This document shows, piece after piece, positions 16,073-26,158 of a stretch of 64,000 nt of DNA; the stretch's first letter is position 1; each line of letters starts with the position of its first letter. Origin of the DNA: Ruminococcus sp. (lineage in GTDB: Bacteria > Bacillota_A > Clostridia > Oscillospirales > Ruminococcaceae); NCBI RefSeq assembly GCF_016283395.1, contig NZ_JAEEMU010000048.1:28735-92734 (forward strand), given 5' to 3'. Under the pieces are notes generated by a model. That model did not search any database and was not told the DNA's origin. It saw nothing but the letters and a program-made list of their open reading frames with translations. The position numbers and the translations under genes were made by a program.

Positions 16073-19000
16073 ATGAGAAGTATTAATCCTAAAAAGGCTG
16101 CATTGTCTGTTTTGCTTGCGGCTTCTATTGCTGTGCCCTCAGTTACATCATCTTTAAGTATGGTGTCTACTGCGGCTTCTACAGTATCCAATCCTATCAT
16201 CTGGTCGGATGTTCCCGATGATGATATCATCAGAGTTGGCGATACATATTACATGGTAAGTACCACCATGTTCTTCAGCCCTGTCGCTCCTATAATGAAG
16301 TCCACTGACCTCGTTAACTGGGAGATATGTAATTATGTATGTACAACCTACGCCAACGGTGATGTTCAGAACCTTACAAACGGCAAGAACGACTACTCTC
16401 ACGGACAGTGGGCTACAAGCCTTCGCTACAATGAAAAAAGCGGCAAGTATTACGCTTTCTTCGGAAGCTATGGTTCTAACAAGTCCTACATATGCTCTAC
16501 CGATGATATCGAGCACGGTGAGTGGTCAAGAGTAGAGCTTAACGGTATGTACCACGATGCTTCTATCCTTTTTGATGAGGACGGAAGAAACTATCTCGTA
16601 TACGGCGCAGGCGGAACCTGTAATATCAAGGAGTTCAACTCCGATATGACAGGCTGGAAGTCGGGCGGACTGGAAAAGCAGCTCTTCAAGACCAACTTTA
16701 ATAACCTTGCAGGTGAGGGCTGGCATATCCATAAGATAAACGGCTACTATTATATACTCGGTATCGCTTGGCCGTCAGGTCACGGCAGACTTGAATTCTG
16801 CTACCGTTCAAAGAGCCTCACAGGCAACTGGGAGAGCAAGACTCTTCTCGATTCGTCACTCGGCTCATACGGCGCAGGCGTAGCACAGGGCGGTATCGTT
16901 GATACTCCCGACGGAAAGTGGTACGGACTTCTTTTCCAGGATCATGGTTCAGTAGGACGTATACCTGTACTTGTTCCCGTAACATGGCAGAACGACTGGC
17001 CAATGATGGGCGTAAACGGAAAAGCTCCTCTGACACTTGACCTCGGTGCAGGCAAGGGAACAGACCTTGCAGGCGATGACAGCTTCGACTACTCCTCAAA
17101 CGATCTCGCTCTCGAATGGCAGTGGAACCACAATCCTGATAACAGTGCATGGTCAGTTACAGAGCGTGAGGGCTGGCTCCGTCTTAAAAACAAGACACTT
17201 GCTTCACATCTGCTCAATGCAAGAAATACCCTTACTATGCGTACAGAGGGTCCTGCCTGCAGCAGCTACATAAAGCTTGACGCATCAAATATGAAGGCAG
17301 GCGACTACGCAGGTCTTTCAGCATTCCAGCTCAAATACGGCTGTATCGGTGTCTATGTAACAGACAGCGGTCAGAAGAAGGTGTATATGTCTGTAAACAG
17401 CGGCAATGAAGTTGGAAACAGCTCCAATAAGATAGTTGCCGAGCAGAATATGAGCGGAGACGAAGTATACCTCAAGGTTGATTTCAAGTTTGCAAACGTG
17501 AATTCGGACGGAAGTTCGTCCAACAATATAGACAAGGCTAATTTCTACTATTCATACGACGGTCAGAACTGGACTAAGCTCGGTCAGGAACTGTCTATGA
17601 GCTACGACCTCAAGCTCTTCACAGGTTACCGCAGCGGTATCTACAGCTATCCTACAAAGTCAACAGGCGGCTATGCGGATATCGACTTCTTCGAGTATGA
17701 CCGTCAGACATGGAACGGCTGCAACGGCAGCAAGGTGCTCAGCGGCTCACCTGTTGTTATCGAGCCTGATGAGAACGGTTATTACTTCCACAATACATTC
17801 GATGCAGGTGCTGATTCATGGACAGGCAGAGGCTCTGCAAAGGTGGCAGCTGACACAACAGAGTATTATGCAGGCTCAGGCTCTATTGCCTGCACAGGCA
17901 GAGAAGCAAGCTGGAACGGTGCTGTACGTACACTTTCCTCATCTGTATTCAAGGCAGGTCAGGAGTACAGCTTCAGTACTATCGTTAAGTATACGGAAGG
18001 ACCTGCTTCACAGAAATTCTACCTAACTCTCCAGTACAATGACGGTACTGAGGTACAGTATGACAAGATAGCTATAGTTGATGCCGTACCAAAGGGCGAG
18101 TGGGTACAGCTTTCAAATACAAATTACAAGATACCTGAGGGAGCTTCAGACCTTCAGATGTATGTTGAGACAGACGCAGACGAGTACAGCTTCTATGTCG
18201 ATGAGGCTATCGGTGCAGTTGCAGGTACTGTAATAGACGGTCCTAAGGCAGCTGTAGTTACAACTACCACAGCACCTCCTGTTGTTACAACTACAACAGC
18301 TCCCGTACCTGTACAGGACCTCAAGGATATACTTAATGCAAAGGTATCAAAGTGGGGCGACGCAAACGGTGACGGCGATGTGGATATGGGCGATGTTGTA
18401 CTTATCATGCAGACACTTGCAAATCCTAACAAGTACGCTCTTACAGAGCCGGGCATATACAATGCAGACGTAAGTGAAGCAGGCGGCGGTATTACCGCAA
18501 ACGATGCCCTTTCTATACAGAAGTACCTCTTAGGTTCTATCAGCAAGCTCCCCGAGGGCTACGCTGAAAATATCAAGACAGTTTCCGCACCTGCAACTAC
18601 TACCACAACAACTACCACCACTACTACGACAACAACTACTACTACAACTGCACCAAAGTCTACATTCAACTATAATGCTAATCTCCAGTACCGCGCTAAT
18701 GACAAATATCTGAACCAGTGCTCACAGGCAGGAAAGATAGTCAAGGAAAACTATACAGGTATCAACGGAAACAAGTCAATGAATGTTTATCTCCCATACG
18801 GATATGACGCAAGCAAGAAGTACAACGTGTTCTATCTCATGCACGGCGGCGGAGAGAACGAGAATACCATATTCAGCAACGATGTCAAGATGCAGAATAT
18901 CCTCGACAATATGATAATGAACGGCGAGCTTGAGCCTATGATCGTTGTAACTCCAACATTTAACGGCTGTCCTTCAAATGACGGCAATATGGGTGCAGGC

Positions 19001-19510
19001 ACAGTATGGAACGAGATGCGCCAGAGCATAATCCCATACATTGAAGGTAAGTATTCAACATACGCTGAGAAGGATACTTCACTTGACAACCTCAAGGCTA
19101 CAAGATATCACCGTGCATACGGCGGATTTTCAATGGGCGGCGGTTCCACATGGAATATGCTCATAAACAATCTGGATATCTGTGCATACTATATGCCTCT
19201 GTCAGGTCACTGCTGGGGCGGTGTACAGGGCGTTCAGAACGCTATCGACAAGTCAGGATTCAGTCAGAGAGAGTACTTTGTGCTCGCTGCTACAGGCGAC
19301 AAGGACCTTGCATATAACAATATGCTTGGACTTATAAATCCTCTCAAACAGGACACAAAGCGTTTCACTTACACATCTGACTTCTCAAAGGGTAATTTCT
19401 ACTTCCTCGTTGCAAACAGCAATGACGGTATCGAAAAGACTCACTGGTGGGGCTATGTAAGATGGTACATCTACGATGCACTTCCTTACTTCTTCCACGA
19501 GGGACAGTAA
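16073..19510 (+). CDS. Secreted GH43 - CBM22 - dockerin - CE1 feruloyl esterase enzyme
   Basis: 1145 residues with an N-terminal signal peptide. Order of parts: GH43 five-blade propeller (about 40-330) with Asp in WSDVPDDD, Asp in YHDASILFDEDG and Glu in AGEGWHIHKING as the likely triad; a beta-sandwich (about 335-560); a CBM22-like module (about 570-720); a short Thr linker; a type I dockerin (WGDANGDGDVDM, then a divergent second repeat ITANDALSIQKYLL); a Thr/Tyr-poor run of threonines; and a CE1 esterase with YLMHGGGE, nucleophile GGFSMGG and a late THWWGYVRW histidine. It should cut arabinose or xylose side chains and ferulate esters of xylan while docked on a cellulosome-type scaffold. 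AAGGAGGAATAA precedes the ATG. Confidence 0.9.
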   Translation: MRSINPKKAALSVLLAASIAVPSVTSSLSMVSTAASTVSNPIIWSDVPDDDIIRVGDTYYMVSTTMFFSPVAPIMKSTDLVNWEICNYVCTTYANGDVQNLTNGKNDYSHGQWATSLRYNEKSGKYYAFFGSYGSNKSYICSTDDIEHGEWSRVELNGMYHDASILFDEDGRNYLVYGAGGTCNIKEFNSDMTGWKSGGLEKQLFKTNFNNLAGEGWHIHKINGYYYILGIAWPSGHGRLEFCYRSKSLTGNWESKTLLDSSLGSYGAGVAQGGIVDTPDGKWYGLLFQDHGSVGRIPVLVPVTWQNDWPMMGVNGKAPLTLDLGAGKGTDLAGDDSFDYSSNDLALEWQWNHNPDNSAWSVTEREGWLRLKNKTLASHLLNARNTLTMRTEGPACSSYIKLDASNMKAGDYAGLSAFQLKYGCIGVYVTDSGQKKVYMSVNSGNEVGNSSNKIVAEQNMSGDEVYLKVDFKFANVNSDGSSSNNIDKANFYYSYDGQNWTKLGQELSMSYDLKLFTGYRSGIYSYPTKSTGGYADIDFFEYDRQTWNGCNGSKVLSGSPVVIEPDENGYYFHNTFDAGADSWTGRGSAKVAADTTEYYAGSGSIACTGREASWNGAVRTLSSSVFKAGQEYSFSTIVKYTEGPASQKFYLTLQYNDGTEVQYDKIAIVDAVPKGEWVQLSNTNYKIPEGASDLQMYVETDADEYSFYVDEAIGAVAGTVIDGPKAAVVTTTTAPPVVTTTTAPVPVQDLKDILNAKVSKWGDANGDGDVDMGDVVLIMQTLANPNKYALTEPGIYNADVSEAGGGITANDALSIQKYLLGSISKLPEGYAENIKTVSAPATTTTTTTTTTTTTTTTTTAPKSTFNYNANLQYRANDKYLNQCSQAGKIVKENYTGINGNKSMNVYLPYGYDASKKYNVFYLMHGGGENENTIFSNDVKMQNILDNMIMNGELEPMIVVTPTFNGCPSNDGNMGAGTVWNEMRQSIIPYIEGKYSTYAEKDTSLDNLKATRYHRAYGGFSMGGGSTWNMLINNLDICAYYMPLSGHCWGGVQGVQNAIDKSGFSQREYFVLAATGDKDLAYNNMLGLINPLKQDTKRFTYTSDFSKGNFYFLVANSNDGIEKTHWWGYVRWYIYDALPYFFHEGQ

Positions 19511-19634
19511 TATATCACAATGTAAACGGTGGTTATCAGGATGATAACTCTATCTATGCACATCTTTAAAGCTTCGTTCGTGCAATATTTACAGTCTGAT
19601 CCTGACCATTTGATACAACAATTTCCTCAAATGA

Positions 19635-19673
19635 GAAACACCGCGGCTTCAACCCTCGAAGCGGCGGCGTTTC
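19635..19673. terminator. Hairpin between convergent GH43 and MATE genes
   Basis: A 16-bp imperfect stem (GAAACACCGCGGCTTC with GAAGCGGCGGCGTTTC) and a 7-base loop. It lacks a long T run on the + strand but may serve both genes. Confidence 0.5.
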
Positions 19674-19682
19674 GCTATATAT

Positions 19683-21080
19683 TCAAATATCATCGACTAT
19701 GTTGTTTATCCACACATTGCTGCGCACCATGAAATAGCCAATGAAAACCTTGACTATCTCGGAAAAGGTAACTACAGCAAATACGATGCGTATGTCAAGT
19801 GATGTGAAATAAGAAAGAACTGCGGCAAGCGGTATCATAAGCAGCCATGTGAAGCCGAAGTCGAAAAGGAAGGTGATGCCTGTTTTTCCGCCGCTTCTCA
19901 GAGTGAAGTAGCAGGCGTTGGTGTAGCCCCACATTGGCATTGTAAGTGCCTGTATTATAATCATGTATGCTGCAAGCGAACGCACGGAAGCTTCTGTGTT
20001 GTACAGCTTCGGGAAAAGCCCTGCAAGGGGCATCATACATACGGCTACAACAGCGGCTGCGGCAACTGCAAAGAAAAGCAGCTTGTTGTCAAGGTCACGG
20101 GCTTCTTTCAGCTTGTTTGCACCAAGCTTTGCTCCCACGAGTATAGCTATACAAGCTCCCATTTGCAGATATACAGAGCTGAAAAGATTAGTCATGGTGC
20201 TTGATATGTTCCTTGCGGCTACGACCTCGGTGCTGCGGACGGAATAGCACTGTGCAACTACAGACATTCCCAGTGACCAGAGAAACTCGTTTATGAACAG
20301 GGGAGTACCTCGTCTGATTATATCTGCGGTAAGTCTGCGCGGTATGCGGAAGCCGTGAAAAGCTCCCACGATGTATTTGTTGCGCTGAGGGTGAGTGTGC
20401 GCCCAGACTACCACTACAAGGGCTTCCACAGTCTTTGCGATGACAGTGGCGATAGCTGCACCCTTTACGCCAAGTGCAGGCATACCCAGTTTGCCGAAGA
20501 TAAGACCGTAGTCCAGCAGCACGTTTACACCCACAGCGGACATAGCTCCTGCCATAGGGATACGTGTTTCTCCGCATTCGCGGACTATACTTGAATAAGC
20601 CTGACCAATGGCAAAGGGGATAAGGCTGAATACCATTATCCTCAGATAATCCATACCGTAGCTCAGTATCTCACGAGCCTGCTGAGGATCGCTTTCCTTG
20701 CTGATGAACAGCTTTATCAGGGGCGAGCCGAAAATCTCGAATACAGCTGCTGCGGCAATGATTATAGCCGTGCATATGAGAAGTCTGAAACGGAAGGTGT
20801 ACTTTTGACCTTCATGGTCGCCTTTGCCGAAGAACTGCGCTCCGAATATGCTCGGACCTGCAACTGCACCGAATACGGTAACGTTGAAAACGAATATGAA
20901 CTGGTTGACTATGGATACGCCGCTCATAGGCTCAGTACCCATACTGCCTACCATGATATTATCTATGAGACTTACGAAATTAGTGACGAGATTTTGCAGT
21001 ATCATGGGAATAACCATGCTTAGAACTATCCTGTAGAACGCTCTGTCGCCAATGAATTTCTTTCTGAATTGCGAAAACAT
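19683..21080 (-). CDS. MATE-family efflux transporter
   Basis: 465 residues, the usual length, with twelve hydrophobic segments. MVIPMILQNLVTNFVSLIDNIMVG is the classic N-terminal signature, split here as read; SIVNQFIFVFNV and a matching second half follow. MATE proteins export cationic drugs or metabolites in exchange for Na+ or H+. AGGAGG lies 7 bases before the ATG at 21080. Substrate unknown. Confidence 0.92.
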   Translation of the reverse strand: MFSQFRKKFIGDRAFYRIVLSMVIPMILQNLVTNFVSLIDNIMVGSMGTEPMSGVSIVNQFIFVFNVTVFGAVAGPSIFGAQFFGKGDHEGQKYTFRFRLLICTAIIIAAAAVFEIFGSPLIKLFISKESDPQQAREILSYGMDYLRIMVFSLIPFAIGQAYSSIVRECGETRIPMAGAMSAVGVNVLLDYGLIFGKLGMPALGVKGAAIATVIAKTVEALVVVVWAHTHPQRNKYIVGAFHGFRIPRRLTADIIRRGTPLFINEFLWSLGMSVVAQCYSVRSTEVVAARNISSTMTNLFSSVYLQMGACIAILVGAKLGANKLKEARDLDNKLLFFAVAAAAVVAVCMMPLAGLFPKLYNTEASVRSLAAYMIIIQALTMPMWGYTNACYFTLRSGGKTGITFLFDFGFTWLLMIPLAAVLSYFTSLDIRIVFAVVTFSEIVKVFIGYFMVRSNVWINNIVDDI

Positions 21081-21303
21081 AAATACCTCCTGTTGAATAG
21101 CAAATATTATAACATAGGGAGGATAAAAAAGTCAAGGGGGGCGATATAGCTTTATTACCAAAAAAGAAATAAAAGTTGTATTATCATGCAGCTTATTGTA
21201 TTATAATTAAGATGTTGGATAAAAATATAGCTATCATGCACAAAAGCAAGAGATGGAATGATAGTATAGAATGGGATATTAAAATTAAATAAGGAGGAAT
21301 ACT

Positions 21304-24150
21304 ATGATCCTGAAACGAATGTCAGCAATCGCTGTCAGTCTGGCAGCAGTCATGTCAGCTGTTAATGTGGGCAGTTTATCGGTTACTTCAACAGCCGCAG
21401 GTACACAGGCAGTATTTTTCGTTGCACCTGACGGAAGTGACAGCGGTAACGGAACTATCGAAGCACCTTTTGCCACACTTGAAAAGGCAAGGGACGAGGT
21501 ACGCAAGATCAATGGTGATATGACGGGAGATATCGTTGTGTATCTCCGCGGCGGTGATTACCGCCTTACACAGCCCGTTGAATTTGATACCCGTGACTCG
21601 GGTACAGGCGGATTTACCGTAAGATATGAGGCGTACGACAAGGAAGTCCCTGTCATCAACGGTGCTCAGCAGGTAACAGGCTGGACTAAGTACAACGACA
21701 AGCTCTGGTCTGCCCCTCTCGACAGAGATATTAAGCTGAGAAACCTCTATGTCAACGACAAACGTGCAAATATGGGTAGCGTACAGGTGCAGGCAAAGGG
21801 CGGCTACGGAGACTACTACGTTACCGCAGGTCAGGGCGACTGGGCGTGGGACTCCGGCAAGAAGAGTGACGGTATTGTTTACGATGCAGGCTCTATGCCG
21901 CGCATCACCTCAAACTTTGATGACCTTGAGGTAGTGAACGGCACTACATGGAACGAGAATATCGTCTGCTCACGTGATATCAAGTACGACGGCGGAAGCA
22001 TGAGACTTCTCATGCAGCAGCCTTACGGTGCTATAGCTCAGACTCCGGGTTGGGGAGCAGGCTTCTCCACAGGCGGAACTCATACCATATACAATGCCTT
22101 TTCGTTCGTTGACAGCGAGGGCGAGTTCTTCTTTGACAAGACTCAAAAAGTGCTGTACTATTATCCTCGCAGCGGTGAGAATATGACAAGTGCGGACGTT
22201 GAAGCTCCTGTTGCTGACGGACTTATCAAGATAGCAGGAAAGTCCACAAGCGACCGTGTACAGAATATAAGCTTCAGCGGCATAACCTTTGCAAATACGG
22301 ACTATCAGCTCACTGAGGTTGCAGGCTCTCACGGTAAGACCACCTGTCAGGCAGCTCAGAGCTATACCGCTTTTGCAGACTCCAACTGGCATTCCAAGAA
22401 GTACGAAATGGTAGATACTCTCCCTGCTGCTATACATATTACCAACAGCGACAACATAAAGCTCACAGGCAATGTTGTAAAGCATACAGGTGCGGACGGT
22501 ATCTCAATGACCAATGATGTTATCAATTCCGAGGTAAGCGGAAATTTCATTACCGATATCACTTCCAGCGGTATAACAGTAGGTCACCCGCAGCATATCT
22601 ACATAGGTGATGCTGCATGGAACAATCACGAGAAGTTCCCGAAGGAAGTCGAGGGAATATGCAAGAACGACCTTATAACTCAGAATTTACTCTATGATAT
22701 AAGCGTAGTACACGGCTTCGGCGGCTGTGCAGCTATTACAGCTTACTTCGTTGAGTCTGTAAATATACTCAGCAATACTATCGAGAAAACTGCATATAAC
22801 GGCATACATCTTGGCTGGGGCTGGTGCAACTTCAAGGACAGCACTACCTGCCACGATAATAAGATATGCTATAACAGAGTTATAAATTCGCTGAACCGAC
22901 TCCATGACAGCGGCGGTATCTATACTATCGGTCAGATGCCCGGTACTGTTATCAACGAGAACTACATACAGGGCATACCCGCAGGCGGTCCCGGAGCTCC
23001 TACCTACGGACTGCACAATGATGAGGGTACTGCATACATTGAGGAGAACGATAATGTTCTTGAAATAAGTCCTAACGTAACTTATACTATAAACTGTGAG
23101 GATTACGGTCAGAAGCACGACCTGAAAATAAAGCGTACTTATGCAACAGTGAACAAAATGGGTAAGAATCCTCCATACAGTGACATTGATACTCCTATCG
23201 TAGTATCCGATAATGTATGGCCTTTTGCTCAGTATAAGGTGTGTGTAAATTCTGGTATATCCGATGAATACCGCAGTCTTATGCCAACATGGCTGAAATC
23301 CGCTGCTGATTATGCGTTCCCTGCAAGCTGTGAAACTACAGGCGGCAGCAAGCTCCCTGTAAGAAAGGTTGACGGCAATATATGGATAGCTCCCGACGGC
23401 ACGACAAGCTTCAAGGCAGGAGCTGACATGACGAGGGCAGGCGGCAGCACAGGCAGCATAAGAACTCCTTCCGATGAAGGCGAGTACCGTATTTATGTAC
23501 TTGACAGAGAAGGAAAGATTCTAAGCAAATCAAGCCATATTCTCCGTATAAAGGGAATGGGCGGTAATGACAGCAATGTTATCGAAGCTGAGAATTATAA
23601 TTACAAGTCAGGCATAGATATCGAGAACTGCTCAGAGGGCGGAAGTGACGTAGGCTATATCGAGAATGGCGACTACATAGGTTTCAAGGATATAGACCTT
23701 ACAGGTGCGGATAAAATCGACTTCCGTGTAGCTTCAAACGGCTCTGACGCTGTTCTGGAAGTACGTCTGGACTCTCCCGACGGAAAGCTCATAGGCAGTA
23801 CCGAGATCACGAATACAGGCGGCTGGCAGGAATGGGTGACAAAGACCTGTAACATCGAAGCCACAAGCGGCAAGCATGACGTATATCTGGTATTCACAGG
23901 CGGAGAGAGCTACCTTTTCAATATCAACTGGTGGAAGCCAAATACTCCTGCTGAGGAATATATACTCGGTGATCTCAATGGTGACGGTATGGTAGATGTA
24001 TTCGATCTTTGCAGTATGCGTAATGCAGCTGTGGACGGCGATGCAGAAAGATTTGAAGCAGCAGATATCAACGGCGATGGTGCAATTGACGAAAACGACC
24101 TTGTTCTGCTGAAAAAGTTCTTATCAGGCGAAATAAAGGCGTTTGTCTGA
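21304..24150 (+). CDS. Secreted GH141-like parallel beta-helix enzyme with CBM6 and dockerin
   Basis: 948 residues. A signal peptide is followed by FFVAPDGSDSGNGT and ATLEKARDEVR, the typical start of GH141-type right-handed parallel beta-helix enzymes (known members are xylanases and a pectin-related fucosidase), and by beta-helix rungs to about residue 660. A CBM6-like module (about 750-880; IEAENYNYKSG, YIENGDYIGFKDIDL, WQEW) and a C-terminal dockerin with two canonical calcium loops (LGDLNGDGMVDVFDL and ADINGDGAIDENDL) complete it. That dockerin differs from those of the GH43 and PL11 proteins, so it may bind a different cohesin. ATAAGGAGGAATACT precedes the ATG. GH141 assignment is moderate; CBM6 and dockerin are clear. 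Confidence 0.8.
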   Translation: MILKRMSAIAVSLAAVMSAVNVGSLSVTSTAAGTQAVFFVAPDGSDSGNGTIEAPFATLEKARDEVRKINGDMTGDIVVYLRGGDYRLTQPVEFDTRDSGTGGFTVRYEAYDKEVPVINGAQQVTGWTKYNDKLWSAPLDRDIKLRNLYVNDKRANMGSVQVQAKGGYGDYYVTAGQGDWAWDSGKKSDGIVYDAGSMPRITSNFDDLEVVNGTTWNENIVCSRDIKYDGGSMRLLMQQPYGAIAQTPGWGAGFSTGGTHTIYNAFSFVDSEGEFFFDKTQKVLYYYPRSGENMTSADVEAPVADGLIKIAGKSTSDRVQNISFSGITFANTDYQLTEVAGSHGKTTCQAAQSYTAFADSNWHSKKYEMVDTLPAAIHITNSDNIKLTGNVVKHTGADGISMTNDVINSEVSGNFITDITSSGITVGHPQHIYIGDAAWNNHEKFPKEVEGICKNDLITQNLLYDISVVHGFGGCAAITAYFVESVNILSNTIEKTAYNGIHLGWGWCNFKDSTTCHDNKICYNRVINSLNRLHDSGGIYTIGQMPGTVINENYIQGIPAGGPGAPTYGLHNDEGTAYIEENDNVLEISPNVTYTINCEDYGQKHDLKIKRTYATVNKMGKNPPYSDIDTPIVVSDNVWPFAQYKVCVNSGISDEYRSLMPTWLKSAADYAFPASCETTGGSKLPVRKVDGNIWIAPDGTTSFKAGADMTRAGGSTGSIRTPSDEGEYRIYVLDREGKILSKSSHILRIKGMGGNDSNVIEAENYNYKSGIDIENCSEGGSDVGYIENGDYIGFKDIDLTGADKIDFRVASNGSDAVLEVRLDSPDGKLIGSTEITNTGGWQEWVTKTCNIEATSGKHDVYLVFTGGESYLFNINWWKPNTPAEEYILGDLNGDGMVDVFDLCSMRNAAVDGDAERFEAADINGDGAIDENDLVLLKKFLSGEIKAFV

Positions 24151-24177
24151 TAATGGTATTAAAAGCGGGGGCTAATA

Positions 24178-24500
24178 ACCGCGGTACTTATATAAAAGTT
24201 TATATTAATTTATCGGGGGAACCCTTTCTGAGGAAAGGTTTTCCCCCGAACCCCTTTCCAAAGACTTTTATCTGATTTTTTTCCGGATAGAGCGCGACCT
24301 GTATTCTTGCAGGTCTTTTTTGTTTGTTCGCGCCCTATCCGGAAAAAAATAAAAACAGAAGTTTTCGGGAGAGAGTTTGAGAGTGACTCCCCGCAGTGCG
24401 GGGAGATGTCACGGAGTGACAAAGGGGCGCGCCTCCGTCAGAGGGCTCCCTTTTTCAAAAGGGGTTCTCTCAATAATCAGCATAAAAGCTTCTATACGAG
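24178..24500 (-). repeat. Long dispersed repeat, copy B (inverted relative to 31116-31440)
   Basis: Reverse complement of this stretch matches 31116-31440 almost base for base in both flanks (for example TAGAAGCTTTTATGCTGATT at one end and the GGAAAGGGGTTCGGGGG segment towards the other). The centre has an outer stem (CCGGATAGAGCGCG with CGCGCCCTATCCGG) enclosing a terminator-like hairpin. Flanks are inverted relative to the other copy, but the central hairpin plus T run points the same genomic way in both. Small open frames inside are not genes. No transposase. Confidence 0.85.
24296..24321 (+). terminator. Terminator-like core of repeat copy B
   Basis: GACCTG pairs with CAGGTC over an eight-base loop and is followed by TTTTTT. 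It is oriented to stop transcription from the GH141 gene. The equivalent stem in the other copy is GATCTG/CAGATC, a compensatory change. Confidence 0.7.
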
Positions 24501-24593
24501 CACTGCAGTTATTCATCCCTGCTTTTTTATATTTGACGTATGCTTCAAAAAGTGGTATAATCTTTTTTGCAGTTAATGCGAAAGGAAGATAAT

Positions 24594-25049
24594 ATGAAAA
24601 AGGATATAAGTATTCGTGAGCTTACGGCTGACGATAAAGCCGAAGTTATGGCAATGATGAGGGAGTTTTACGACTCTCCTGCGGTCATACACAAGTCATC
24701 GGACAGCATACTCGAAAAGGACTTTGACGACTGTATCAGCGATATGCCTTTCCTGCGCGGATTTATGCTCGAATTTAACGGTGAGGCAGCAGGCTATGCC
24801 ATGACGGCATTGGGCTACACCACTGAGTACGGCGGCATCTGCGTATGGCTCGAGGATCTGTACATAAAGCCCGAGTACCGCAGATTTGGTATAGGCAGCG
24901 CGCTTTTGAAGTTTATTGAAAAAGAATTCCCACAGGCTGTACGCTTCAAGCTTGAGATAGAAGAGGAAAACGAAGCGGCTTTTTCATGCTATTTCAGCAG
25001 GGGCTACAGGCTCTCGCACTACGGTCTTATGACCAAGGAGACGGTATGA
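24594..25049 (+). CDS. GNAT-family N-acetyltransferase
   Basis: 151 residues from ATG at 24594, chosen because AAAGGAAG lies 7 bases upstream. GNAT motifs: VWLEDLYIKPEYRRFGIGSALLKF (acetyl-CoA binding R-x-x-G-I-G) and EEENEAAFSCYFSRGY near the C-terminus. It overlaps the transporter gene by four bases (ATGA), so the two are translationally coupled. Substrate unknown. Confidence 0.88.
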   Translation: MKKDISIRELTADDKAEVMAMMREFYDSPAVIHKSSDSILEKDFDDCISDMPFLRGFMLEFNGEAAGYAMTALGYTTEYGGICVWLEDLYIKPEYRRFGIGSALLKFIEKEFPQAVRFKLEIEEENEAAFSCYFSRGYRLSHYGLMTKETV

Positions 25050-26152
25050 CAAGAGCAAATAAATTTATAAAGGCACAGCCTGTACTTGTTATATCACTTC
25101 TTCTCGCTATAGCAACTATGTTCATTATCCCGCCCGACAAGGAGTACATCGGCTACTGCAACAGGACAGTACTCATCGAGCTTTTCGCACTTATGGCGGC
25201 TGTAGCAGGACTTCGCAGCATAGGTATATTCGATAAGCTGACCCGTGTCATACTCAGCAAAACGGGAACAGTCCGCAGACTTGGGGCAGTTCTTACGCTG
25301 ATTTGTTTTTTCAGTGCAATGCTTGTTACAAATGATGTTGCACTCATAACCTTTGTACCGCTGACGCTGCTTATCTACAGCAGTATCAACGACAGCAAAA
25401 GCCTCATACTTACGGTAGTTCTTGAAACAGCGGCGGCGAACTTAGGAAGTATGATGACTCCCGTAGGAAATCCACAGAACCTGTTTCTGTATGATAAGTA
25501 CGGACTTACAGCAATGACCTTTCTGAAAACTATGCTGCCTGTCGGAGCTGTCGGACTTGCAGCTGTAATGGGACTTACGCTGCTTCTGCCGAAGGATAAA
25601 TGCAAAGCTCCCGAAAGCAAAGATACTGATATACCAATGTTCAAAGCGGCGGTATATACGGGACTTTTCCTTGTGTGCATAGCAGCGGTGTTCAGACTTA
25701 TCCCTGACTGGGTGTGCCTTATAGCTGCACTTGCTGCGGCATTGGTATGCGATATCAGGCTGCTGGGCAAGGTGGACTACGCACTGCTTGCAACATTTGT
25801 GGGCTTCTTTGTGTTTGTGGGAAATATCGCAAGAATAGAAGCTGTAAGCGATTTCTTCTCGCGTATACTTTCAGGTAGGGAGCTTATATCTGGTGCGCTT
25901 CTTTCACAGGTCATAAGCAATGTACCTGCGGCGGTAATGCTTGCGGAGTTCACAGATAACGGTACACAGCTTCTTCTTGGAGTTGATATAGGCGGCTTCG
26001 GAACGCTTATCGCATCACTGGCAAGCCTTATCTCGTTCCAGCTCTACCGCAAGGACGAAAAGGCTCAGACAGGAAGGTATTTTGCGGTATTCTCAGTTAT
26101 AAACTTTGCGCTGCTGGCACTTCTTTTAGGAGTTCAGTATTTAATAAGCTAA
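25046..26152 (+). CDS. SLC13/ArsB-type ion transporter membrane protein
   Basis: 368 residues from ATG at 25046, which overlaps the stop of the acetyltransferase gene. About ten membrane helices. LVTNDVALITFVPLT and NLGSMMTPVGNPQNLFLY are the paired signature loops of the ion transporter (IT) superfamily, in which Asn-Pro and Thr/Ser residues bind anions and Na+. Such proteins carry dicarboxylates, arsenite or other anions; this one is shorter than classic members. Cotranscribed with the GNAT gene. Confidence 0.8.
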   Translation: MTRANKFIKAQPVLVISLLLAIATMFIIPPDKEYIGYCNRTVLIELFALMAAVAGLRSIGIFDKLTRVILSKTGTVRRLGAVLTLICFFSAMLVTNDVALITFVPLTLLIYSSINDSKSLILTVVLETAAANLGSMMTPVGNPQNLFLYDKYGLTAMTFLKTMLPVGAVGLAAVMGLTLLLPKDKCKAPESKDTDIPMFKAAVYTGLFLVCIAAVFRLIPDWVCLIAALAAALVCDIRLLGKVDYALLATFVGFFVFVGNIARIEAVSDFFSRILSGRELISGALLSQVISNVPAAVMLAEFTDNGTQLLLGVDIGGFGTLIASLASLISFQLYRKDEKAQTGRYFAVFSVINFALLALLLGVQYLIS

Positions 26153-26158
26153 GATATA

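Noticed and set aside
18593..18657. Simple repeat considered as a CRISPR or satellite array
   Set aside because: It is an in-frame Thr codon run between the dockerin and esterase parts; no spacers.
24210..24576. Small open frames in the long repeat (also 30997-31405)
   Set aside because: They are the same repeat translated on both strands; the sequence is explained by hairpins and inverted repeats and has no ribosome binding site.
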